64,000 bases of DNA from Baylisascaris procyonis (lineage: Eukaryota > Nematoda > Chromadorea > Rhabditida > Ascarididae). The position numbers were made by a program, and so were the translations under genes. This document shows, one piece after another, positions 25,908-36,076 of the stretch (its first letter is position 1; each line of letters opens with the position of its first letter). Under the pieces are notes generated by a model that was given only the letters and a program-made list of their open reading frames with translations, searched no databases and was not told the origin of the DNA. Where the stretch lies: the NCBI GenBank assembly GCA_037389465.1, contig JAZARR010000193.1, forward strand, positions 2,418,001-2,482,000. Reading direction: 5' to 3'.

Positions 25908-28900
25908 TTAACTCAAGTGTGCAGCAGTTGATCGATGACCGAACCGCCTCCGAACTAGAAAACTGAACAAATCTAACGTCTAATGCTTCCAGCTTGAATT
26001 ACTGAATCCGAGATACAAAGTAACCAACTATCAAAGTCCATGAGAGAATATAGGCCGTATAAGAATATTTTATATGCATTTTGATCTCAAAATATAATTT
26101 TTTTTTTCAAACGCCATCACGATATGTGCTATCTGCAAATTAAAACAAAAACCAACCATTACTATCGGTGGATGGCGGTTTCAGCGAGCAGAATGCTTCC
26201 ATTAAAGCAGCCAACACTAAGCATGACGTCATGCTCCTAAAATTTTATTACTGATAGTTGCTGATATTTAATTTAAAATGGAAGATATGTGAAAAGAGAC
26301 AAGTCAAATTTTTAAAAAATTTGAAAAAAATTTTTTAAAGTGATGCATGAAATTCGGAAAGTTGATAAAATGCTCAACCAAAACACTTATTAGATATGCA
26401 ATAAATACGAAGAACTATTCAAAAGTTGATAGAGTTAGTGATAAGTAAAAAAATCGATAAATATTATGAACAAAAATTATTTGCGATAAACGAAAATCAA
26501 AGTGACGAAAAATTCAAAGTAAAAAATTGAGCTTATTCTAATGATACACAAAGTTGTATTCATATTGAACGGTAATTGCCTAAATTATAATCAACTGCCT
26601 TCAAAAAAAAATTCGGAAAATATTCCAAAATTAATTCAGAAATAATTTAAATTTTGATTCAAAAAATAATTTAAGTCAAAGGACATTACTTATTATTTGA
26701 TAGTTTATTTAACTATGAAATATCTAAAAAAACATTGATAAACACCTTAGTATTTGCGTTCTTGCAATTTCAACTGCTTTATATAGATAGATATCATCAC
26801 GGAGCGTTTGAAGAGATAATTCAACAAAGCTGGTGGATGATGTTGAATATATCAATGATGCTGAAAATAAAAAAAAAATTTTTTTAAATTTTTTCACTAA
26901 ATTTTCAGACCAATATCAGAAGAAATTTATTGTGTTCTTTTCATTCAAACTAATATTTCAGAAATTATTTCCAAAAGTCGAATTTTCTAAGGAAAATTTT
27001 TAAAAAAAATTTTATGAAATTCTATCTTTTTTACAGCTCTTTATCGCTTCTATCTTTACTCTTCGCATTTCATATAATTTTCAGAACAAAAAAAAAAATA
27101 CAATTAGAATCTCAAGAAGATTGTTTAATTTCAGTGCAACGAGTACCGTATACAATATAATCAACAACTAGCCAATAAATGCTCAAAAATTTCAATAAAA
27201 ATTTCCACCACCACACCGATAAACACGATGAACTCAGGTCAGAAAAAGAACAAACTAACGATCAACAATCATGGCTAGCGAATTTCTTACTTTTTTTTTC
27301 GCCTTTTTTACGCCCAATCTTAACATTAAGGATCATGTTGAAAGTTTTTTAAAACAAAAAAAAATTTTTTTTTCTATGTTTTCGAAAATCGAACATGTAT
27401 TAGGAAAAGAAAAAAAAATTATCAATGCACATTCCTTAAAAAATGATATGAAATAATTAAAATTTAATGATGAAATAAAATAAAAAAAATAAAAAATAAA
27501 ACGTTTTATAAGACGTGGTCGAAATGCGTTTCTTCGAAAAACGGCAACAGTATCTGATGCTGATTGATCACATTCACCATCATCGATCGCTTCAAAGAGA
27601 TTCACCGAAAAATTTGCCGCTCGTCCAGTCATACCATTGCTCATATAGCTACGAGATGCTTAAAATAAATTAAAAAATTAAGCTTATTACATAGTTTCGT
27701 TTATTGATAGAAGATTTTTTAAAGCTCCTCCTCTTTGTCTGTCCTATTGTATTGTCGAAATTGAGTTGATAGTTCAAAGAATATTTGTAATATTCTCAAA
27801 TCGAAATCGAATAGATCGATTTGCAAATTGAATTTATTTTATTTCACTATCGCAATTTTAATCTTTAAATGCAATTCCATTTATTGCAATATTGTGTTCA
27901 TCAATTGCATTCTATAAAATTTAAAAAAAAAAAAAGAAAGAAAGAAACGACTCTGAAGCAAAACAGACAAATTGCATTCGCCTCGTTGAATAGATAGTTC
28001 TGTTATATGACAATCAAATATATAAAAATACAAATATGAATGCCAAAAATGACAATATAAAATACATCAATGAATATATATGCAAAAAGTACAGGTTGAT
28101 AGTCATTTATTATTGTATCGGCATATGCAGTTCCACTCGAAAATCCGGTTCACTATTGTGGCTTTCATAATGAATTACGCTGTTCGCCATATTCAATTCC
28201 TTTACGACACTCTACGAGCAGCGACAAAGTACCGCACTAATTCTAGGCGGAAAAAGAGAGAGTGGGAAGGAGGTTGGGGAAGTAAAAAAGGAACGATGGC
28301 GAGATATAAGAGTTCTATCATCCATATTTTTCGCAAAAAAAAGGATTTAAATCCAATGAGTTACCCACAGGTATTGGTAACTTAACCGACTAAAACAAAC
28401 CGCAGACTTTCCTGCTTCGTAAACCGCTTTAATGGATGAATAGTGTAACAATTAGACAGGCATATAAACGTTTGATGATTGCATCATTGATGCCAACATT
28501 ATTCTACACGTATCGCACCTTAACTGGCAACAACATTTCGATGAAATTCGACCAGGCATCTACCCTGATCACTCATTTATGTATACACCTGTCCACGCTT
28601 CCTCCCCCTGTCCACATGACGTATGTTAATTTTCAAAACTTACCTGAGCTTATTTTACTATTAGTAAAATACGATAGCATATTTCGAATTTTTCGTGTTG
28701 ATGAATTTGTTGAGTGTTGCCAGTGGCATCATTTTAAGCCTTGCGAGAAGAAATGAAAAAGAGATTTCATATTAAACAATTTGATGTTTTGAAGTTAAAA
28801 CTAAAATTCTGGAAAGGTCCTATGCTTAACTTATATGAGAATCAAAAAGCGCATTAATATAACACAAAAGCGTGCTACACATTTGTGTTATAGCACCGCA

Positions 28901-29441
28901 TATTTATCATATTCAGCTCTCTTCATTGTGAAATTTGAAAAAAAAAAAAGAGATTTTACAAAAATTCGAGAAAAATGAAATTTTCAACTTTCTAAACTTT
29001 ACTAGTTTTTAGTATACGAACTTTGTCTAACTATATAACTCTTCATCTTCTATAACTTGCTGAGCAAAAATATTCAGTTGACCTATTTGAAGTGCATATA
29101 TTATTGCATATTATTCGGTCGCATACGTATGCTATGATGTAATCGCTTCACGAATTGGTACGATGGGTGGGGAAGGGGGAGAAGGATGCAACGGGAGAAA
29201 AAAGAGGGAGAACGGAAGAAGATACAAGAAAAGAAAATAAGCTCATTAATCCTCCTTGATATCCTCATTATAAATCCTCTTTTAATTTCCATCGTTATCC
29301 TAGTGGATTTCACAATCGAATTGAATAATTCATGAAAAAACATAAAATCAACATCCCAATCTCCGATTCTGTTGTTACCAACTATTCCACATCTTAGACA
29401 TTGTCTACGTTTTCGCACGAGTTTACGGGATCTCAGTTACA

Positions 29442-29473
<32 letters not shown>

Positions 29474-32400
29474 CGAACAATACTCAAAAAAACAACTAAT
29501 TTTAGAGACGATTTGATCCCACTTCAAGTAATTTTCTCACTCTCACCTGTAAGATGTTGACTATGTCCAGATGAAACAAAGCCATTGTAGTGCGCATAAA
29601 CGCTGCTATTGCCATCGATTGCATTCGGTAAGGATCCTTTTCTTGTTGGACTTCCACTATGCGATGAGAACGCAGAGGTGGATGTTGGTGAGGCAGAATG
29701 TGTTGCTGAAATTCAAATAGTTTACATGTGCAATTTCACGGCTACCCATCGCGGAATGGTTAACAGCGCAACTCTTGCCTGACCCATCCGAGTTCGACTC
29801 CCCTCTCTGTATGGTTTTTAATGAACAATCAGTGATCAATAGTCCATGATTAAAGCAACAATAAGATGAAAATTTTAGCATTGTTTACCTCTAGAAATAG
29901 ATCAGCAGTAATAGACTGAGAAAAGATAAACGCAAAGATTCTTTACATACTCTCAGGATCTGACAATCAAAACTCTGTGCAATAAATACATAATCAAAAA
30001 CTCAACCAATATACTAAAAATACCGAATTAGAGTATAGCAATACTTGAATTTAGACGACTTCTATATCCACATTCATCGTCCTCTTCTTTGTCTTTTTTT
30101 TTTGCAGTTATGATCGCTCCATTCAACGTGATACGAATTTTTGCGATTGGTGCAAAATTATGCTTCGATTCTGGCTCAAAGCCGTCATCTTCATCGAGGT
30201 GAACGGATGATCTAAAAATTACAATAAACATAAAATTATCAACGTATTAATGTGAGGCAAACAATATGCAGCATTAAAAAGTTTTCAGCTTCACGAATAA
30301 TTAAATTGAAATTGGTCGGGAACAAAAAATTCTGGATGGAATCTTACTCCGCAATACTATTCTAAATTTTAAATTCTAAACCTCTAAAAACCACTAATAC
30401 TTTAAAATAATTTCAAAATTATAGCATTAATCTAAATAAAATATGAGATGTGTGGCAATTATATCGCTTTTATCCACCTTGCTGGACTAGTTGTACACGA
30501 TTGATTAGAACCCTCGGAGCCTAATCCAGAATCGGTTCCTTTTGTGCCGACGGCATCTTCGTCGAGAATCGTTAACGGTGAATGCAAAGTTGTTGCTTCA
30601 ACAGCATCAATAAATGCGTACTCATCAATTGCACATGAAGCCGTTTCCATCTAAATATAGCCAGCAATCAGTAAACAATAACATCGGTGCGGTACTATGG
30701 GTTTATTATATGCTCAAGCCACTATCCAAAACAATGAACTTGGTAATGATTGCATCTCCAATCGTATAATACCAGATTATAATGAGAGAGGCAACTACCT
30801 ATTTCTGAGAATCTAACTATCCTGTCAGGACGTTCAATTCAGTATGTCCATTCCTGGATAATTTCACTATACTATATGAATATTCAAATGACTAGATTTC
30901 TAAAAGATTTTGCGCTTATTTTTCCTCCCCCATCTAATAAAAACCTATTTTTCGTCTCCGTGACATTCTCCATCTGAACCTTTGTTGGTAGCACATTTTT
31001 TAGTCAGCCATAATGCATAGCAATAAGCACAGCGTCCATTCTATCACAGCAAATCGGTATATTTTTTCTTACACTTAAACCAGCTCGGCGACTTAAAAAT
31101 AATGCTTATTTATTTATTTACATTTATTTATCTATCTTTTTTATATTTCCGTTTCTTCCAAAATTGTATTTGCTTAATCCCATTGTACTGATATTTTATT
31201 TCTATTTGCTTAATCCCATTGTACTGATATTTTATTTCTATTTGCTTAATCCCATTGTACTGAAATTTTATTTCTATCAATCCAAATCATTTAACATCAA
31301 GTGAATATAAATAATCACTTACGATATGATCTACCGGCACACCAAATGGTGGACTCAAACATTGACGACATCCATCTTTATGCCTTCGTAATGCTAACAT
31401 CGACCTGTAAATATTGTACACATGTGATGTAACTAATGATAAACTTAACAATACGATCTAATAAAGGTAGTTCTAGGATATCATCGCTATCAATTAGCCT
31501 ATTTCATTCGATGATTTAATGCTTTATCTCTATCACCGAAATGAAGGAAATGGATAATTGAGGAAATATTTTAGTTAAAATGAAGATCCCTTATCATTTT
31601 AATGCCAATCGACGCATAAGGCTACATTTGCTAATCATCCCCCTCCCCACTCAGGGACACATCCCACTCAGGGACGAGGGAAATATTTCATCTACTCCAT
31701 CCACATTGGAAAGTCGACATCCCGTTTGACTTCCATTCGATTCATGAATAAAGTTATAATACCCATTAAATTGTTTCTTCCTTGAACCTTCTATTCTTCA
31801 AGCGCCCTTCTTCCTTGAAGGATTTCGAATTTCTCGTCATCAAAAGTAGATGATGATCACAAATTTCATAGATCACAATTCGGATAGATCATCACATTGA
31901 ATAATCCGCGAAGAAATCTTATTACAGTTATATCCGAGATTTACAGTATCTCAATTGTACCTATACTTTACCCGTAATATGTATAACAAAATTACAGTAT
32001 AGTAATGTGGAATAAGAAATTATATGAATTAGAACCTGAAATGTGCAGTACATTGTCTACATTTGAAGTTCGACTCCGATGAATGCATCTCGAGATGTCG
32101 TTTAAGTGCACTTTCATTGTTGAATCTTTGTGGGCATTGCAGGCATTTATGCGATAATAATTCAAGTTCACTATGATAAGCGATATGTCGACTCAAATAT
32201 TCACGTGATGGGAATTGAATTCGACATTTTCGACATTGAAACAACTGAAATAAGAAAAAATTTCATAATTGCTAAATTTTTGAATCATTTCATCACAAAT
32301 GACTTTTATAGTTCTATCTATTCATTGGCAAATCACTGATGGTGTACTCTAATTGTTAGAACTACCTGAAGTTAATAACCCTTACCTGAAATTAATTAAC

Positions 32401-35400
32401 AACTTAAGACCAACCTGAAATTAAATAACAACCTGAAATCGACTTGAAATCACTATTTATATGGTCTGCAGTTTGGGGAATTTCAGGTAGAGATTTCGTA
32501 ACATCTACCTTGCTATTGCAGTCAAACTGCAATGCAGATACAAACAAATTTGTCGATTGCCCTATTTCCACTGTTCGATTCAAAACACCAATCGATTTTG
32601 GTTGCATCATATAGGAAATTAAGAAATTAATTAATAATTAAATACGGAATTGAATAGGAATTAAAAAATAAAATGAGCGATTAATTAAATCACTTAATTA
32701 AATTGAATGAGTAATAAAAAATCCCAAGTAAATAATTGTAAAATCTTTCAACCTTATGTTTATAACGTTGTATATATTCATCGATAAGTGCTTGTTCAAG
32801 TGGTTTCTTTCGTGTCGAAATATTTTTTTGTGTTTCATTTTCGATATTTTCTTCTCGTTTTACTTCTTGAACATTCAAATTCGAAATCGTTTCGTTAATT
32901 GTGCTCATTGGATATCCATTATCACCGAGATGTATCAGCGAGATATTTGGACCATACCTAAAAGAATATCAATTTGAAGTCAACTGTTAATGACACCTGA
33001 AAGTTATCTGAACCTGTCAATGATACCTGAAAGTCATCTGAGCCTTTTAATGATACCTAAAAGCCACCTGAATCCGCTAACGATATCTGAAAGCCATCTG
33101 AATCTACTAACGGCACCTGAAAGATATCTGAATCCGTTAATTATATCCGAAAGTCATGTGAATCCGTTAACGATACCGGAAAATTTAATTGCAACGAACT
33201 TTGCGAATCATCAGATTATACCATATTGGAGAAGCATATAGCGTTTTTCAACCGGTTGCCAAGTATATCTGCACTAATGACAATAAAATCACCCTGTGGA
33301 TGAACCAAATCAACACGTCTTTTTCTGCGTGTCTGCGGGATTGTCTGAATACAATCTTTTTTTTCTTCCACCTTACCCTGGAACACGAAACGTTTGCTCA
33401 TGAAATTCGTTCGACGTAATGGCCATTTTTTGTGTTGCTATTTGAATGCCATTGTTGTCGGACATTTGCGCCGTTGTCTGTGAAGAATGTTGGCCAGTGA
33501 ATAACGCTCGTGATATAAGTCGTTGCCTCCTGCAAAAAAAAAAAAAAAAAAAATCACAACTTGCATTCATTCATTCGTATCACAAATTGTACGAGCGTAA
33601 ATATAAGCCGTTGAAATTGGGTTTTGCAAATTTCAATGCAACAATAGTAAAATTAGTCAACAATTGTACTCTTTATGCTCCTCTCACTATGCGTGAATTT
33701 TATTACAAATTTTCTCCACTCCCATAAACGATTTAAATTTTGCGCTATTCATTCATAAAACTATAAATAAAATTTTTTTTTTTTTTTTTTGCACATCATT
33801 ATGCAATATGAAACCAACCGGCTGGACGGAAAAATTATTGTTGTTCGTTTCAAAAAAATGTTTAGAGATATACATTCTTCAGTAAAATATCCGTCTACCC
33901 TTCATCTTGACCCCTCACTCCTTCCCCTTCCCCTCGATAGTCCGACATAGTTATGATAGATTTTTTAAAGAAACTAGTGAAAGTAGTACTCGAGTTGAGA
34001 AGAATTTGGGTAGATTTTGGTTGGGGAAACACTTGAGTAAATTTTGGCTGGGGAAGAATTTGGGTAAATTTTGGTTGATGAAGAATTTGGATAAATTTTG
34101 ATTATATTCTTACAATTAGACCCTAAAAGAGGGGAATATCGATAAAACATTTTTTATACAAGAAATAACAAATCATAGAACAACAACAAGACGCTAGGAC
34201 GAGATTCTTTTTTTTTTCCCGTCATTGCTATCACGTAAACAGCATTTTTAGTGTGTCGTGTCATTGTGTCGTATTGTTTACTTCAACGCTCAATAAGATC
34301 TTTTCTCGTGTGTAGATTTCCGCATAAAAATTCCAATTGAAAAATTTTAATCCACCGTATTCGGAAGAATATAAACCCACCCTTTTATTTCCTTTTCTAC
34401 CCCCCAATCTTTTTTCGTCATATGATATTCATTCGCCATCGCTTATCATTATACGCAAGGTGCTTTAATTCAAATATGACCAATGAAATGCACTTCCCCT
34501 TTTTTTTCCTGAATCGATATCAAAGTATAACTCCACTCGTATAAACGTATTCATTTGTATCATTCAAATGGTCATTAGTGTTGATAAAAAAATAAATAAA
34601 AAACATACGCATTGACGCTTTTTACTCGATCGGGGCATTTATGCTGATAGAGATTTGAACGAAATTTATATGTCTGCAAAAAATATACAAATTGCCCCGA
34701 ATAATAACAGATTGTGCTAAACTTTTTTATTCATAGAAAAAAATTAGACTACTTTTTGTCGAGAAAAATTAATCAAAATTGAAAAAAAAAATTTATTGAA
34801 AAGAATGAATTATTAGTAAAAAAATTTTTTAAAATGCTTCAATCAAGTTTCTCCCCACATTTCAACGTTATTAACAGTAGAAATAATTCGTAAAATTCAA
34901 GTAACTTGTTAAAAGATAGTGGTCTTACAAGTAATTTATTAATACTGAAATATTTTTGAAAGAAAAAACTAGAAAAAAGACAAAAGAATAGTACACAGAG
35001 AGAGAGAGAGAGGAGGATGAAAGAAAATGAAAGAGGGACCAAGAAAAAGAACAACAGAACATCGTGCAAAGAGAGAGAGAGAGAGGCAGGCAGAAAGAGA
35101 GAGAGAAAGTGATAAAAAGAAAAATAGAAAAAAAATGAAAATTATACCTTGAAACAAAATTTGCATCTGAAAGGTCGATCGTTCGAATGCTTCACAGCGT
35201 GTTGTTTTAAATACCAAACTGAATTGAATAATTTCCCACAATCCTTACAGGCGCATTGTTGATTCTTCTCCAATGTAACCGTTACATGATCGACCTCTGT
35301 TGGACTAATCACCACTGGTGGTAATGCTGCTAATGATTCCGTCTATAATAGATAATAATAATCTCAATTTATTGCTTCTAATTTTTTTTCTTCATTTTTT

Positions 35401-35578
35401 ATTTCTATATGCAAATTTTTCTATCAGTATTATCAGGTATGATATAGACGATTTACCTGCTCACCTGTAAAATTATTGACAGCTTAGTGGGTTTTTTGGT
35501 GAAAAGACTAGCACAGAAGTGGAATAGAATCGATGATTGAATAAAATAAGTGCAGTAAAAAATGATAGATGAATTCAT
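25908..35578 (-). CDS. C2H2/C2HC zinc-finger protein, multi-exon gene
   Basis: Predicted nuclear DNA-binding protein. Exons in transcript order: 35578-35465 (possible first exon, weak), 35342-35148, 34673-34609, 33529-33377, 33324-33253, 32957-32753, 32244-32036, 31404-31323, 30650-30478, 30211-30045, 29705-29547, 27658-27503 (or -27515), 26860-26746, 26236-26157 (or -26163), 25954-25908. The phase matches at every junction, giving about 625 residues from exon 35342. Order along the protein: fingers 1-2; a linker with a basic KRR patch; a lysine/glutamate-rich region ending EYIQRYKHK; fingers 3-5; an acidic region (ILDEDAVGTKGTDSGLGSE); KKKDKEEDDE; a Ser/Thr/Pro-rich region (THSASPTSTSAFSSHSGSP); and a short basic end RRRFGHRSTAAHLS. 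The finger exons are very secure. The last four exons rest on phase and splice signals. Introns run from 52 to 1888 nt. I do not recognise the orthologue. Confidence 0.82.
28436..28756 (+). CDS. 106-codon open frame nested in a zinc-finger-gene intron, hypothetical
   Basis: ATG to TGA frame on the strand opposite the zinc-finger gene, wholly inside its 1888-nt intron. It contains RQAYKRLMIASLMPTLFYTY, and FRVDEFVECCQWHHFKPCEK at the C-terminus (three cysteines, two histidines). There is no signal peptide and no recognised domain. It is among the longer frames here and has mixed, not AT-biased, composition. It could be a nested gene or chance. Confidence 0.2.
   Translation: MNSVTIRQAYKRLMIASLMPTLFYTYRTLTGNNISMKFDQASTLITHLCIHLSTLPPPVHMTYVNFQNLPELILLLVKYDSIFRIFRVDEFVECCQWHHFKPCEKK
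29737..29812 (+). repeat. tRNA-like element (degenerate) in a zinc-finger-gene intron
   Basis: A-box-like TCGCGGAATGGTTA at 29749-29762 and B-box-like CGAGTTCGACTCC at 29789-29801 at tRNA spacing. The T stem is poorly paired. It lies antisense, 32 nt upstream of the acceptor of exon 29705-29547. Confidence 0.45.
31169..31276. repeat. 36-bp tandem repeat, three copies, intronic
   Basis: Three head-to-tail copies at 31169, 31205 and 31241 of a unit with the core TTTGCTTAATCCCATTGTAC. Only the third copy differs (GAAAT for GATAT). They lie in the intron between exons 31404-31323 and 30650-30478. Confidence 0.97.
31323..32244 (-). CDS. zinc-finger gene exons carrying fingers 3, 4 and 5
   Basis: Exon 32244-32036 (acceptor TTCTTATTTCAG) encodes finger 3 (CRKCRIQFPSREYLSRHIAYH), finger 4 (CLQCPQRFNNESALKRHLEMH), both C-x2-C-x12-H-x3-H, and the start of finger 5 (FKCRQCTAHF). 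Exon 31404-31323 (acceptor ATATTTACAG, donor GTAAGTG) completes finger 5 as RSMLALRRHKDGC, giving C-x2-C-x12-H-x3-C. Fingers 3-5 are separated by short linkers. Confidence 0.93.
32984..33184. repeat. degenerate 36-bp tandem repeat, about 5.5 copies, intronic
   Basis: Units built around ACCTGAAAG.CATCTGAATCCG.TAACGATA recur about every 36 bp with frequent substitutions. On the + strand this gives a 12-residue repeat (PESHLNPLTI type) that I regard as an artefact. It lies in the intron between exons 33324-33253 and 32957-32753. Confidence 0.9.
33998..34100. repeat. 30-bp tandem repeat, about 3.5 copies, intronic
   Basis: Repeated GAAGAATTTGGGTAAATTTT plus GGTTGGG-type units with a 30-bp period and substitutions, in the 1079-nt intron before exon 33529-33377. 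Confidence 0.9.
34609..35342 (-). CDS. zinc-finger gene exons carrying fingers 1 and 2
   Basis: Exon 35342-35148 encodes finger 1, a canonical C-x2-C-x12-H-x3-H (CKDCGKLFNSVWYLKQHAVKH), and the two cysteines of finger 2 (RPFRCKFCFK). Exon 34673-34609 supplies the rest (TYKFRSNLYQHKCPDR). Finger 2 is therefore split by a 474-nt intron and ends His-x-Cys instead of His-x3-His. The acceptors are CTATTATAG and TTTTTTGCAG. Confidence 0.92.
35465..35578 (-). CDS. possible first coding exon of the zinc-finger gene
   Basis: ATG at 35578-35576 opens a 38-codon frame ending in phase 0 at CAG|GTGAGC, a strong donor, 122 nt before the secure finger-1 exon that starts in phase 0. The encoded peptide is hydrophobic (SSIIFYCTYFIQ...KKPTKLSIILQ), which is odd for a zinc-finger N-terminus, so the true first exon may lie further upstream. 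Confidence 0.35.
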
Positions 35579-35806
35579 ATGACATTTGCACTCTTATATG
35601 TTGTTCTTATTTAAATGATCTATTATCATTCAGTTATCAATTTTGAAAAAAAAAAGAAATAAAAACTTATAAAATATTGTACTTATATTTTTCAAAATAT
35701 ATTCACTACGCCTTCCAAATTTTTCATTAAAAAATTCATTTTTTTCCATCAACTAATTAGTGTAAAGTGAAAATGTGACGCTACTTTTATTTCTACTACC
35801 TTTCTA

Positions 35807-36076
35807 ATGTCTAAAACATTCAGCGATATTGAAATACAGATCATTGCGATGTTAAGCGATCTATATGAATGTGATTCGGGTGGTCATCATGTGACGCGAA
35901 TTACACGCATGAAATTTCAGAACTGTATTTTGCGTGATGCTCAAGTTGAAAATATCGCACACACAGACAAACGCACGGACAGACAAGCGCACAGACAAAT
36001 AACCGACACACGCACGGAGAGACATGCACACAGACAGACAAGCGCACAGACACAACCAATATGCGCACAGACATGA
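35807..36076 (+). CDS. 89-codon open frame running into a CAGA microsatellite, hypothetical
   Basis: The ATG-started frame is divergently placed upstream of the zinc-finger gene. The first 45 or so codons look protein-like (MSKTFSDIEIQIIAMLSDLY, then RITRMKFQNCILRD). The remainder is Asp/Arg/Gln/Thr/His repeat encoded by an ACAGACA-type microsatellite from about 35958 to 36072. A weak donor (CAA|GTTGAA, about 35943) could remove the repeat from the coding part. There is no recognised family. Confidence 0.22.
   Translation: MSKTFSDIEIQIIAMLSDLYECDSGGHHVTRITRMKFQNCILRDAQVENIAHTDKRTDRQAHRQITDTRTERHAHRQTSAQTQPICAQT
35955..36073. repeat. ACAG/GCACAGAC-type microsatellite
   Basis: Imperfect array of CACAGACA and GCACGGACAGACAAGC units. 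Related arrays lie at about 21475, 38735 and (opposite strand) 39355. Confidence 0.9.

Noticed and set aside
29395..29432. Alternative terminal exon for the zinc-finger gene (12 codons to a TAA) after a long poly-T tract ending in CTGAG
   Set aside because: The phase fits, but the exons at 27.65, 26.86, 26.24 and 25.95 kb also fit in phase and encode longer, better peptides. It remains possible as an alternative end.
32404..32610. 68-codon - strand frame between two zinc-finger-gene exons
   Set aside because: No acceptor precedes it, and exons 32957-32753 and 32244-32036 join directly in phase 0 without it; it looks intronic, with repeated ACCTGAAAT words.
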